Part shown: in pieces, positions 1 to 7,943 of the stretch
Position numbering within the stretch: the first letter of the stretch is position 1
Layout: each line of letters starts with the position of its first letter
Assembly (NCBI GenBank): GCA_017441265.1
Contig: JAFRYE010000024.1
Span: 1-61,573 of the forward strand
DNA: 61,573 nucleotides
Direction of reading: 5' to 3'
From: Lachnospiraceae bacterium
GTDB lineage: Bacteria; Bacillota; Clostridia; Lachnospirales; Lachnospiraceae
Made by a program: the position numbers and the translations under genes
Notes under the pieces: generated by a model
What the model saw: only the letters and a program-made list of their open reading frames with translations
The model's database searches: none
Told to the model about the DNA's origin: nothing

Positions 1-188
1 GTATCCGGTAGGTACAAACCAGAGATTGGCCGCCTGCCGGCGGCAGGCTTCTTGCTCTCGCGCACCTACCGGGTATGCGTTTTCCTGTATCCGGTAGGTA
101 CAAACCTGGAAAAGGCCGCCTGACAGCGGCAGGCTTCTTGCTCTCGCGTACCTACCGGATACGCGTTTTCCTGTATCCGGTAGGTACA
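1..188. repeat. 86-bp tandem palindromic repeat, two full copies and one partial
   Basis: Units start at 1, 87 and 173, an exact 86-bp period. Each begins with GTATCCGGTAGGTAC. In unit 2 this arm (87-101) is matched perfectly by GTACCTACCGGATAC at 148-162; in unit 1 the second arm (62-76) carries two changes. Between the arms lies a second nested palindrome (GCCTGCCGGCGGCAGGC in unit 1). The third unit keeps only the left arm and then diverges. The array touches the window edge, so it may extend further left. No protein is convincingly encoded; the short open frames here are low-complexity products of the repeat. Function unknown: it could be a REP/BIME-like element or a structured RNA array. 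Confidence 0.85.
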
Positions 189-240
189 AGGCCGGGAAAC
201 AGCTGCCTGCCGGCGCCCGGCACCTCCTCCAAGAAGCCTC

Positions 241-290
241 CCAACGGAAAAAGGCCCCATTCAACAAGCCTTCCAACGGAAAAAGGCCCC
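241..290. repeat. 18-bp direct repeat CCAACGGAAAAAGGCCCC, two copies
   Basis: Identical copies lie at 241-258 and 273-290, 14 bp apart. The second copy forms half of the terminator hairpin of the neighbouring esterase gene; the first looks like a partial duplication of that terminator. Confidence 0.8.
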
Positions 291-302
291 CTTTCGGGAG
301 CC
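280..302 (-). terminator. rho-independent terminator of the esterase gene
   Basis: On the minus strand a GGCTCCC-GAAA-GGGGGCC stem is followed by TTTTT. It is embedded in a longer inverted repeat (CAACGGAAAA at 274-283 against TTTTCCGTTG at 304-313). It sits about 50 bp downstream of the stop at 354. Confidence 0.75.
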
Positions 303-353
303 GTTTTCCGTTGAGAGTCCGAAACTCTCAAATTCGGTATTCTATAATAACAC

Positions 354-1952
354 TTATCTCGTAAATTGGGAAAGGAACAGCCAGGCATTCTCGTTGGTGT
401 GGCGACGGCACTCATGAATCTGGTTGTCGATGCTCGCCAGAGCCGTGCGGCAGACACCGTCCTCGCTGTTATAGTAGCGAATAGTCAGAATGCTTCCGCG
501 GGACTCATCCGGGACTCTCTCGACGCGGTCGCCGGCAAGCCCGTAGATCGGATCCTCCCACTTGTCCTTATCGGCATACGAAATATCGAATTTCTTCACA
601 AGCTTGTTGACCTGCGCAAGGTACTGGATGCGGTCGAGGCCTGTTTCCGCCTGGAACGGAAGCTCCGGAAGGTGCGACTTCTCACCGCCCGAGTAAAACA
701 CCGGAACAGCCACGTCCTTGTTCATGCGAGGATCGTCGATGGACATGCCGAACGGATTGTTGCGAACCGGGAACAGGGCGCTTGCGGGTGCGAGTCCTGC
801 GAAGAGCTGCGGATACTCCTGGAACATATCCCAGGTCTTGCCGCTGCCCATGGAGAAGCCGCTGGCATACACGCGATGCTCGTCAATGTTGTATTTCGTC
901 TTAAGGTTCTCCAGCAGCTGAACAACCTCGGTTGCCGTCACATCCTGATGATTCTCAAGGGAGACAAACAGGAAACCGTACTTGTGAGCAACTTCCCACC
1001 ATCCGGCAACGAACGTCAGATACATGGACGTATCCCCGCCGCCGTGGAAACCGATCACCAGCGGAGCCGGTCCGTTGTCGAACGTGTCATTGTTATAGTA
1101 CGCAAAATAACCGACCTTGTGCTCCGGCGCGTCCTTGTAGCGGCCGCGGTTGTCCGGAGACGTCTTTACAAGGGCATAGCCCACATCTTCCTTCATGCCG
1201 AGATCGTCAAAGTTCGGCTCGAATTCCATCTTGCCGCACCACATCTTGAATTTTCGCACGAAGCTTGTAAAGTCCGCTTTGTAATCGGCGCTTGCCTTAA
1301 CCAGAAGATTCTCGCATTCGCCGAACGCCGCGTTGATCTCCGCGGAGTTGCCGACGCTGAGGATCGCGATATCCTTGCGGTCCACCTTCGGGATTACCGA
1401 AATGCCCTGCATCGAGCACATAGCAGGGGTGATCTCGCCGGGGCCCCAGAGGTACTCGCCCTGGAGCGTCTTAAGAAGGTGCGTCGCGACATAGTCCGCC
1501 GATGCGCCGTAGCTGTAAATGTCCGCGCGGAAAATGGCGCCGCGCACATAATATCCCTGGAATTCCTTCGTGAAGAAGTTCTGAATCTCCACGATGCCGT
1601 CCTTATAGAACGGATTCATCTTAACTTCCGCGATCAGCGATGCATACAACTCTTCCGTCGCCGAAGCCCAACCGCCCTCGCAGGTCGGATAGACAAACAG
1701 AACGCTCGAATCCACCGCGGACGCGATATCCGCAAGGCCGCTCTCCTTGGCAAATTCGATCGCTTCCTCCATGCTGCGCTTCGTCTCTTCAAAAACCAGC
1801 AACAGCGGAGCGCGGAACGTGTAATTGTTCACCTCACCGTCGATTATTGTCGCGGGCACGTAAACCTTGAGATCAAACTGCTCATACGTGTGTCCCCAAC
1901 TCTTTCCCCCATCCGGATACGTTGAAACCAACGGTCTCTCCATCATAGCCAT
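354..1952 (-). CDS. alpha/beta hydrolase, PHB-depolymerase-like esterase
   Basis: About 532 residues, no signal peptide. The C-terminal half is a recognisable alpha/beta hydrolase: an oxyanion-loop HGGG motif near residue 303, a nucleophile elbow GFSMGSG with the serine near 367, and a nearby VYASG strand as in the feruloyl-esterase/PHB-depolymerase family. The N-terminal 250 residues are less familiar but contain a strand followed by GGWASATEEL, possibly a degenerate second hydrolase lobe. The start is placed at the ATG after AAGGAGG with an 8-nt spacer, six codons inside the longest frame. It is monocistronic with its own promoter and terminator. Substrate unknown; a cytoplasmic ester or small polymer hydrolase is likely. 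Confidence 0.8.
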   Translation of the reverse strand: MAMMERPLVSTYPDGGKSWGHTYEQFDLKVYVPATIIDGEVNNYTFRAPLLLVFEETKRSMEEAIEFAKESGLADIASAVDSSVLFVYPTCEGGWASATEELYASLIAEVKMNPFYKDGIVEIQNFFTKEFQGYYVRGAIFRADIYSYGASADYVATHLLKTLQGEYLWGPGEITPAMCSMQGISVIPKVDRKDIAILSVGNSAEINAAFGECENLLVKASADYKADFTSFVRKFKMWCGKMEFEPNFDDLGMKEDVGYALVKTSPDNRGRYKDAPEHKVGYFAYYNNDTFDNGPAPLVIGFHGGGDTSMYLTFVAGWWEVAHKYGFLFVSLENHQDVTATEVVQLLENLKTKYNIDEHRVYASGFSMGSGKTWDMFQEYPQLFAGLAPASALFPVRNNPFGMSIDDPRMNKDVAVPVFYSGGEKSHLPELPFQAETGLDRIQYLAQVNKLVKKFDISYADKDKWEDPIYGLAGDRVERVPDESRGSILTIRYYNSEDGVCRTALASIDNQIHECRRHTNENAWLFLSQFTR

Positions 1953-2042
1953 TACTACATCCTCCTTCATTTACGGCTCGGCGTTTCCCGGTGCCGCTTT
2001 CCCAAATATTGATAGATTAATGCGTATTCGTAAAATGAAAAT

Positions 2043-2089
2043 ACACATTATATGAAGTGTACCACGAGGTGCAATTCTATACAATGTGT
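2043..2089 (-). promoter_or_regulatory. promoter of the esterase gene with a flanking dyad
   Basis: On the minus strand TTGCAC (2074-2069), a 16-bp spacer and a perfect TATAAT (2052-2047) form a sigma-A type promoter. The core is bracketed by the inverted heptamer ACACATT (2043-2049) / AATGTGT (2083-2089), which could be a repressor site. Confidence 0.55.
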
Positions 2090-2147
2090 ATTATTCTCCA
2101 TATTCGTAACTCACGGCAAAAATACGGTTTTCTGTGCATGCGCTGGA

Positions 2148-3353
2148 TCAGTCAAACAGGGAGATATCACGTCGGATCAATGACACAAACCGCTCTGCGA
2201 TCTCCGTCTTCTCATCCCAGAACGCCTTTCCCTCCGGCGTCACCATCGGACACTCCTTCTGCATCGGCACCGTGTATCGGCAGTAATGATTGTAGCAGTC
2301 GTAGAACGTCGCATTTTCCTTGCGGCCGCGCACGATCAGCGTGTCCATCACAAGCCCCAGCGCACCCATATCGTCGAGGCAATCGGCCTCCATCAGCATC
2401 AGCAGCGTGCGGTCGATGTTCGGGTCAGCCATACGGAATTTGTCGGAGTGTTCGCCGACCAGAGCACAAATGTACTCCGTGCGCCTTTCCTCAAAACCGC
2501 GGGACCGAAGATAGTCGCGGGTGATCGGGACGCCCGCTTTCGCGTGTCCCATCGGCGAATCCACGCCTCGTCCCACATCGTGGAAAACGGTCGCGATCAT
2601 CAGGTCCGCATATCGGATCCCGGTCTTGTCCGGCGTCGCCTCATAGAGGCGCTTCGCCCAGCCGAGAACACGTTTCGTATGCTCGAACCGACTGTACCCG
2701 AATTCCAATTTGTTTGCACCGCGGCCTCCCTCGGTCTGGTGATCTTCGAGGACGCTTCGCACAAACGCAAGCATTCCGGCATAGTCCTCATCTCCCAAAG
2801 CGGCGATCGCCGCGGCCTCGTCGCGGGCGAAGTCTCTCGCCCGAACGGCTTCGTCAGCAAGGTCGAAAACCCTCATCTCGCGCTCGATCAGCGCAGGGTC
2901 TCCGCCGCTGCGCAAACTGCCGCGATTCGCCCTTGAAAGAGCATACAGATTGTCGACCCACATCGGCACAAAACCTTCCTCGATCTCGTAGTCCTCCTGC
3001 GTGATCTGCACACGGCTGCCACCGATTTCCGCATAGTAATAATAATTCTCCTGCTCGAAGATCGCGTCCGAATCATGCGCATCGCGGTTTCGGCGAAGGA
3101 CGCTTCCGAACTCCTCAATCGTCCCGGGGATCACCTCGTAACCGCTCTCCTCCCGCACTTCGCGAACGAGCGCCTCCTGAGGGGTCTCTCCGGCCTCAAT
3201 TCCTCCGCCCGGAAACTTGTAATACCGGTATTTTTGCGAATACATCACCAAAAATCTGCCGTCTTTTTCAATGATCGCGCGCGCCGACGGGCGGCGATGG
3301 ACACGTCCTTCGGGATTATAATCCTTCGTGTCGATCGTAAACAATTCCTTCAT
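2148..3353 (-). CDS. Nudix hydrolase fused to an HD-domain phosphohydrolase
   Basis: About 401 residues in two enzymatic halves. The N-terminal 140 residues hold a complete Nudix box (GGIEAGETPQEALVREVREE, then SGY), the Mg2+-binding signature of nucleoside-diphosphate-X pyrophosphatases. Residues from about 215 on form an HD domain with FHDVGRG and a later GEHSDKF helix, typical of metal-dependent phosphohydrolases acting on nucleotides. The order suggests consecutive removal of phosphates from a (modified) nucleotide, which is inference. The start is the second ATG, 9 nt from GAGGAGG; the upstream ATG directly abuts the RBS. The next minus-strand gene upstream (yfcE, stop 3399) is 45 bp away, so co-transcription is possible. 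Confidence 0.8.
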   Translation of the reverse strand: MKELFTIDTKDYNPEGRVHRRPSARAIIEKDGRFLVMYSQKYRYYKFPGGGIEAGETPQEALVREVREESGYEVIPGTIEEFGSVLRRNRDAHDSDAIFEQENYYYYAEIGGSRVQITQEDYEIEEGFVPMWVDNLYALSRANRGSLRSGGDPALIEREMRVFDLADEAVRARDFARDEAAAIAALGDEDYAGMLAFVRSVLEDHQTEGGRGANKLEFGYSRFEHTKRVLGWAKRLYEATPDKTGIRYADLMIATVFHDVGRGVDSPMGHAKAGVPITRDYLRSRGFEERRTEYICALVGEHSDKFRMADPNIDRTLLMLMEADCLDDMGALGLVMDTLIVRGRKENATFYDCYNHYCRYTVPMQKECPMVTPEGKAFWDEKTEIAERFVSLIRRDISLFD

Positions 3354-3398
3354 CGAAAACATCCTCCTCGCTCAATGATCCTCCGGTTATTTTCCGGT

Positions 3399-3950
3399 TC
3401 AAAGGCTGTCTGCATCAAATCTCCCATATTCTTCCCCGTCGAGTGTTTTCCAGATGAACTGCATTCCGTCCAGCAACATATATCCGCGCGGGCTATCGGC
3501 CTTCGGAAGGGAGATCGATCCCGGATTCATATACACATATTCCCCGAATCTCTCACACGCGGAGACGTGAGTATGCCCGCAAAGCAGAATGTCGCCCGGT
3601 TTCATCGGCGGCAGCTTTTCCCAGTTATACACATGTCCGTGGGTCGCATAGACCATCCGGTCTCCCACCGGAACAAGCGCATAATCCGCGAGAATCGGAA
3701 AATCCAGCACCAGCTGGTCAACTTCCGCATCACAATTACCGCGCACGGAATAGATCTGCTCTTTCTTCTCATTCAGCATCGCGATCACCTGCTTCGGATC
3801 ATACTCCTCAGGCAGATCATTGCGCGGTCCGTGGTACAGGATATCCCCGAGAAGAAACAGCCGGCCCGCTTTTTCGTTTTCGTAAGCCTCCAACAGCATC
3901 CTGCAATATTTTGCAGAACCGTGAATGTCCGAAGCAATCATCATTTTCAT
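3399..3950 (-). CDS. yfcE: YfcE-type metallophosphodiesterase
   Basis: 183 residues, the usual size of the family. Calcineurin-like metal ligands are visible in order: SDIHG near residue 7, LGDILYHGPRND, GNCD, THGH and CGHTHV, followed by NPGSISLPK, which is characteristic of YfcE/MJ0936 phosphodiesterases acting on simple phosphodiesters. The start is the ATG 7 nt after GGGAGG; a longer frame upstream lacks an RBS. It probably acts in the cytoplasm. The physiological substrate is unknown. Confidence 0.88.
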   Translation of the reverse strand: MKMMIASDIHGSAKYCRMLLEAYENEKAGRLFLLGDILYHGPRNDLPEEYDPKQVIAMLNEKKEQIYSVRGNCDAEVDQLVLDFPILADYALVPVGDRMVYATHGHVYNWEKLPPMKPGDILLCGHTHVSACERFGEYVYMNPGSISLPKADSPRGYMLLDGMQFIWKTLDGEEYGRFDADSL

Positions 3951-4033
3951 ACTTGTGCCTCCCACATCATCGTTTTGATTTGGTATATCAAGCTTCTCTC
4001 GGATAAGGCACAAACCCGACAATCCGAAATATA

Positions 4034-4561
4034 TCAAATCAACGTTTGTTCCAATGGTATACGGATGATATATTTCAGATTCTTGAAATCCCCAATGATC
4101 TGACCGCCGTTTTTCAGCATGATTTTTACGGTAGGCTCATTGCTTTTCATCGGAAACAGCTTGATTTCTTTATAACCAATCTCTTTGCACTTTTTCAATA
4201 ATTCTTTGAACAAAGCACTTCCGTATCCTTTCCCTCTGTATTCTTTTGCGATACCGTACCCCAGATTTCCTGCACCGACAACCGTTTCCAGATACTCGGA
4301 TGACGAATGTCTGACTCTGCCGTAACCGACAGGAACATCGTCGACATATAGAACATAAGTAGTATACGGAATCCAGCCTTCCGGCAGATCTTTGCCTATG
4401 GAATTGTTGTCCGTTATTCGCAGCCACTCTTTATACTCGTCATAAGACAGGTTGTATGCCGGGTTCGTAAAACCGTTTTCCACAGCAGAAATTCCCTGGA
4501 GCATATCATATTCCGGTTTTCCCATAGCCACCGATAATTGTTTTAACACTATCTTTTGCAT
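4034..4561 (-). CDS. GNAT family N-acetyltransferase
   Basis: 175 residues. The acetyl-CoA binding motif A is seen as GYGIAKEYRGKGYGSALFKELL, with the R/Q-x-x-G-x-G/A loop. A preceding beta strand (VLYVDDVPVGYGRVRH) and a C-terminal FPMKSNEPTVKIMLKNGG match the YkwB/RimJ-like subgroup often annotated as predicted acetyltransferases. A ribosome site (AAAGGAC) lies about 10 nt upstream. The acceptor substrate cannot be inferred. Confidence 0.82.
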   Translation of the reverse strand: MQKIVLKQLSVAMGKPEYDMLQGISAVENGFTNPAYNLSYDEYKEWLRITDNNSIGKDLPEGWIPYTTYVLYVDDVPVGYGRVRHSSSEYLETVVGAGNLGYGIAKEYRGKGYGSALFKELLKKCKEIGYKEIKLFPMKSNEPTVKIMLKNGGQIIGDFKNLKYIIRIPLEQTLI

Positions 4562-4606
4562 AATCGCCTGTCCTTTCCTGTTATTTGTATATATGCTGCA
4601 TTTCTA

Positions 4607-4857
4607 TCATCTGCCTTTTCTGATTTTGCTCAGAATCTCTTCGAAGCTTGCTTCTCGATCAAATGACGTATCATAAATATCAAAGCCGAAACGTTCCAAC
4701 TGCTCATACATCGAACTGCTATATAATACAGCCTCTTCGGATACATTCATAAGCTCTTTGTCTGTCAAATGAAACGTCCAATCCTTGTCTGTATCGAATT
4801 TGCGGAAATCTCTGAAGAAATCCTCCGCTGCTTTTACATCGAATATCCCGAATTGAT
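4607..4857 (-). pseudogene. orphan reading frame, probable 3' gene remnant
   Basis: An uninterrupted frame of about 80 codons that looks protein-coding (balanced composition, helix-like pattern ending EEILSKIRKGR) runs from a TGA at about 4858 to a TGA at 4607-4609. It has no plausible start codon and overlaps the end of the ABM-like gene by about 20 bp in another frame. It may be the tail of a larger gene whose 5' part was lost. I do not recognise the family. Confidence 0.35.
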
Positions 4858-5178
4858 ATCAAAAGGTGCTATCAGCAGCCTTTGCAGCTCTTTGTTGTAT
4901 TTTTCGAAAAATGATTTTATGGCTCTGCCGTAGTTTTCTTTCGTGTCAAACTCCCACCAGAAATAATACTTTACGCATTTTACGATTTTCGTTAATTCCC
5001 GCGGCGGCTCCCCGAGTTCGACTCCGTCGATGGTATAAAACCGCTTGAAATACTTAATCGAGACGCAACCGTCGCACTTCATCTGATCCGCCGATATCTG
5101 CGCTATCATGGCTTCAAACTGCTCGAGTTTGTCGGGTTTTACCTGAAAGAGTTTCAACTCAACAAATGTCTTTTCCAT
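4834..5178 (-). CDS. small conserved protein, ABM-like fold
   Basis: 114 residues. The opening FVELKLFQVKPDKLEQFEAMIAQI is typical of dimeric alpha+beta barrel (antibiotic biosynthesis monooxygenase-like) proteins, and the RFYTIDGVELGEPPRELTKIVKCVKYYFWWEFDTKENYGRA core recalls a small family common in Clostridia. Members are usually single-gene and uncharacterised. AGAGGA lies 8 nt upstream of the ATG. No catalytic function is claimed. Confidence 0.7.
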   Translation of the reverse strand: MEKTFVELKLFQVKPDKLEQFEAMIAQISADQMKCDGCVSIKYFKRFYTIDGVELGEPPRELTKIVKCVKYYFWWEFDTKENYGRAIKSFFEKYNKELQRLLIAPFDINSGYSM

Positions 5179-5284
5179 AAGCTATCCTCTTACACTGTTT
5201 TTGTCCGTTCTTCCTATAAACCAAACTCGGGCAGTCCGAAACAGGAACCGCCCGATACCAATGGAAACCATCCGATCAAAGAAG

Positions 5285-5917
5285 TCAGCCTTTTTTCACC
5301 GGTTTCCCCTTTCGTTTGCTTAGCCGGATTCCCTTCAGATTCTGCTTGTAGTTAAAGATGTACCGAATAATAAGCAGACCCTGGGCAGGAAGGCCGATGA
5401 AAAAGATGTACCAGGGATGGGAATCGATCAGGTGCAGGTAGATGCACGCAGTGAAGGACCACACAAATATCGAGGAGTAGATGAACAGCAAAATATTCAT
5501 GGGCTCCTTGCGGTTAAAAAACCAAAGCACAAGCATGCACGCCGGCACACTCCACACAAACAGCTGCCATACATTGGCCTGGCGGGATAATTTCAAGTAA
5601 ATATACAACGCTGTCAGTATGAACCAGATTTCACAGCACAGGAAAATCTGCGACAGAACTTTCTGACCGATGCCGGAAGTTCGATTCTCCTCGGCGCCAT
5701 CCTCCCCATGCGCTTCCGTAATTTGAGAAACCGGCACATCAAAGACCTCGCTGAGCGCGTAGATCGTTTCAAGGTCCGGAACGACCTCTCCTGCCTCCCA
5801 ACGCGAGATTGCTTTGTCGGAATAATTGATCCGTCTGGCAAGTTCCGCCTGTGTCAGATTGTTTTCTTTCCGCAGTTTTAACAGATTTTGTGAAACAATA
5901 GCTTTAACATTTTCCAT
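5285..5917 (-). CDS. XRE-family regulator with C-terminal membrane domain
   Basis: 210 residues. Residues 7-62 form a lambda-repressor-like helix-turn-helix (LRKENNLTQAELARRINYSDKAISRWEAG). From about residue 88, four hydrophobic segments (IFLCCEIWFILTALYIYL, LFVWSVPACMLVLWFF, ILLFIYSSIFVWSFTACIYL, WYIFFIGLPAQGLLII) predict a four-helix membrane domain, ending in a basic tail. This architecture is common in Clostridia and suggests a membrane-tethered DNA-binding protein that could sense an envelope signal; that is inference. A GGGGAGGA sequence lies 16 nt upstream, rather far for an RBS. Confidence 0.82.
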   Translation of the reverse strand: MENVKAIVSQNLLKLRKENNLTQAELARRINYSDKAISRWEAGEVVPDLETIYALSEVFDVPVSQITEAHGEDGAEENRTSGIGQKVLSQIFLCCEIWFILTALYIYLKLSRQANVWQLFVWSVPACMLVLWFFNRKEPMNILLFIYSSIFVWSFTACIYLHLIDSHPWYIFFIGLPAQGLLIIRYIFNYKQNLKGIRLSKRKGKPVKKG

Positions 5918-6104
5918 ACCGCTATCATAGCAGTCCTCCCCTCGGAAATCAAGTGTTTATCGCATATTCCCGCTGTGGTGGAGTCCTCTCTCGCTGTGGT
6001 TCGGAGCCGTTTTTCAACCTGAGAGTCCTCTCTTCATCATTATCTTTACATAATGATGCGGTTTACGGAAAATGGTACTGACAAATCTCAAGGGGGAGAA
6101 CGCT

Positions 6105-7046
6105 ATGAAGAAACCCATTCCGATTTTTTTTGCCTGCAACGACCAATACGTTCCGTATCTGGATGTTGCGATCATCTCTCTGATATCTCACGCTTCACCG
6201 GATCGCGAGTATCGGATTGTCGTGTTGAAGACCGACATAACCGCGCAGAATCAGGAAGTCATCTTAAAACATGCGACCTCCAATGTATCCATCGAATTTT
6301 ACGATGTGCAGAAAATGTTGGATCCGGTAAAAGACAAACTACCCGAAGTGTTTTATTACAGCCTCGCCGCGTACTACCGCTTCTTCATCGAAACCGCTTT
6401 TCCGCAGTACGACAAGGCAATCTATCTCGACTGTGACGTCGTTTTACTGAATGACATCGCCAAGCTGTATGATACGGATGTCAGCGGCTGTCTCGTCGGC
6501 GCCGTATACGAACAAAACACGGACCGCAGCCCGGAGTTCACGAACTATGTCGAAGAGATCATCGGAATCCCTCACAACACCTATTTCAACTCCGGCGTAA
6601 TGGTGATGAATCTCGCGGAGTTCCGGAAGGATAACGTCCAGGAAAAATTTCTCTGGATGCTCAGCGAATACCATTTCGACTCGCTGGCTCCCGATCAGGA
6701 ATATCTCAATGTTATCTGCCACGGAAAGGTCAAATATCTGCCGACCGGATGGAACAAGCACAGTTTCCCCGAGCCGCCGGAGGGCGAGCTCAATCTGTGT
6801 CATTTTGCTCTGTCCAACAAGCCCTGGCACTATGCGGACACCATCAACGGCGAGTACTTCTGGGAGTACGCCAAGGACAGCGAATTCTACCCTCTGCTGG
6901 TAGATTCGCTCAACAACTATTCCGACCTTGACCGCCTGCGCGACCGCGAGTCCTTCCTGGCTCTGATGGGCGCGATCGATGGTATCAAACGCAGCGACCG
7001 GACATTCCGGAAGCTGTGGTTTAGAAAAGAGGTGTGCCATGGCTAG
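6105..7046 (+). CDS. family 8 glycosyltransferase
   Basis: 313 residues. The N-terminus IPIFFACNDQYVPYLDVAIISLI and the metal-binding YLDCDVVLL (DxD) are the hallmarks of GT8 retaining glycosyltransferases (LgtC/GspA-like), and FNSGVMVMNL is another conserved block. LgtC-like enzymes transfer hexose from UDP-sugar to lipid or protein acceptors. The start is the ATG after AAGGGGGAG; an upstream in-frame ATG lacks an RBS. Its stop overlaps the next gene (acyltransferase) by 8 bp, so the two are translationally coupled and may modify the same glycolipid or surface glycan. Confidence 0.88.
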   Translation: MKKPIPIFFACNDQYVPYLDVAIISLISHASPDREYRIVVLKTDITAQNQEVILKHATSNVSIEFYDVQKMLDPVKDKLPEVFYYSLAAYYRFFIETAFPQYDKAIYLDCDVVLLNDIAKLYDTDVSGCLVGAVYEQNTDRSPEFTNYVEEIIGIPHNTYFNSGVMVMNLAEFRKDNVQEKFLWMLSEYHFDSLAPDQEYLNVICHGKVKYLPTGWNKHSFPEPPEGELNLCHFALSNKPWHYADTINGEYFWEYAKDSEFYPLLVDSLNNYSDLDRLRDRESFLALMGAIDGIKRSDRTFRKLWFRKEVCHG

Positions 7047-7857
7047 AGAAGACAGGCTCCGGGTTCTTGCCCGCATCCGGGAATACGAGGCCCAGGGACG
7101 TTTCAACGAAGATGTCGAGGAGGACGCACCTGCGGCTCCCATCCAACCCGGCGAGGTGGACTACACCATAAAAAAGCTGTCCAGCAAGGCAAAGACGAAA
7201 GTCGCCAACTTCCTCGGGAAAGCATTTTTCGAGAATATGATCCGCAAGAACAAACTGATCATCAAAGAGGTTCGCGGTCTGGAAAATGCTACCGCTGTCA
7301 CAGGCGGAGCAATTGTTACGTGCAATCATTTTCATCTGAGCGACAACTATGCCGTGTACCGGACCATCAAGCCCGCGCTTAAGAAACGGCACTACCTGTA
7401 CAAGGTGATCAAAGAGAGCAACTACACCAATTTCAAAGGCCCTGTGCGTATTATGATGCGGCATGCCAACACGCTGCCTCTGAGCTCCAACTACGCGACA
7501 ATGCGGGAGTTTTTTGCGGGTATGAAGGTGCTACTTGACCGCGGCGAAAAGATTCTGATCTACCCCGAGCAGGCGATGTGGTTTAACTACAGAAAGCCCC
7601 GACCGCTCAAGGCCGGAGCTTTCAAATTTGCCGCCAAATTCAATGTTCCCGTGATCCCGGTCTTCATCTGCATGAAGGACTCCGATGTGCTCGACGATGA
7701 CGGTTTCCCCGTTCAGGAACTGTATGTTCACTACCTGCCCGCAATCTGTCCGGACAACACTCTCACCGTAAACGAGAACGCGCAGAGGATGATGGACCAA
7801 AACAGCAAAGCGTGGACGGAAGTCTACGAGGAATTCTATCAGGAAAAGCTTGTTTGA
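7039..7857 (+). CDS. PlsC-like lysophospholipid/glycerol-phosphate acyltransferase
   Basis: 272 residues. It has the acyltransferase motif I NHFHLSD (NHx4D), a motif-III-like YPEQAMW block and the following hydrophobic strand VPVIPVFICMKD. An N-terminal 70-residue charged extension precedes the domain. The ATG is 5 nt from AGAGG inside the end of the glycosyltransferase gene. Substrate could be 1-acylglycerol-3-phosphate, but the pairing with a GT8 enzyme suggests a glycolipid acceptor (inference). Confidence 0.82.
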   Translation: MAREDRLRVLARIREYEAQGRFNEDVEEDAPAAPIQPGEVDYTIKKLSSKAKTKVANFLGKAFFENMIRKNKLIIKEVRGLENATAVTGGAIVTCNHFHLSDNYAVYRTIKPALKKRHYLYKVIKESNYTNFKGPVRIMMRHANTLPLSSNYATMREFFAGMKVLLDRGEKILIYPEQAMWFNYRKPRPLKAGAFKFAAKFNVPVIPVFICMKDSDVLDDDGFPVQELYVHYLPAICPDNTLTVNENAQRMMDQNSKAWTEVYEEFYQEKLV

Positions 7858-7943
7858 AACTGATCAAACTTTCGGCTCCCGAATCAGGTTGAATAATCGT
7901 AAAAAGCCTGTTGCTTATCAATAATTCTCATACCCTATTACTC

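Noticed and set aside
1-188. CRISPR or integron attC array
   Set aside because: Units are 86 bp and contiguous with no unique spacers, and no AAC/GTT core sites as in attC are present.
366-1925. 519-codon plus-strand open frame
   Set aside because: It is the antisense shadow of the esterase gene: Arg/Leu/His-rich, no RBS, no recognisable domain.
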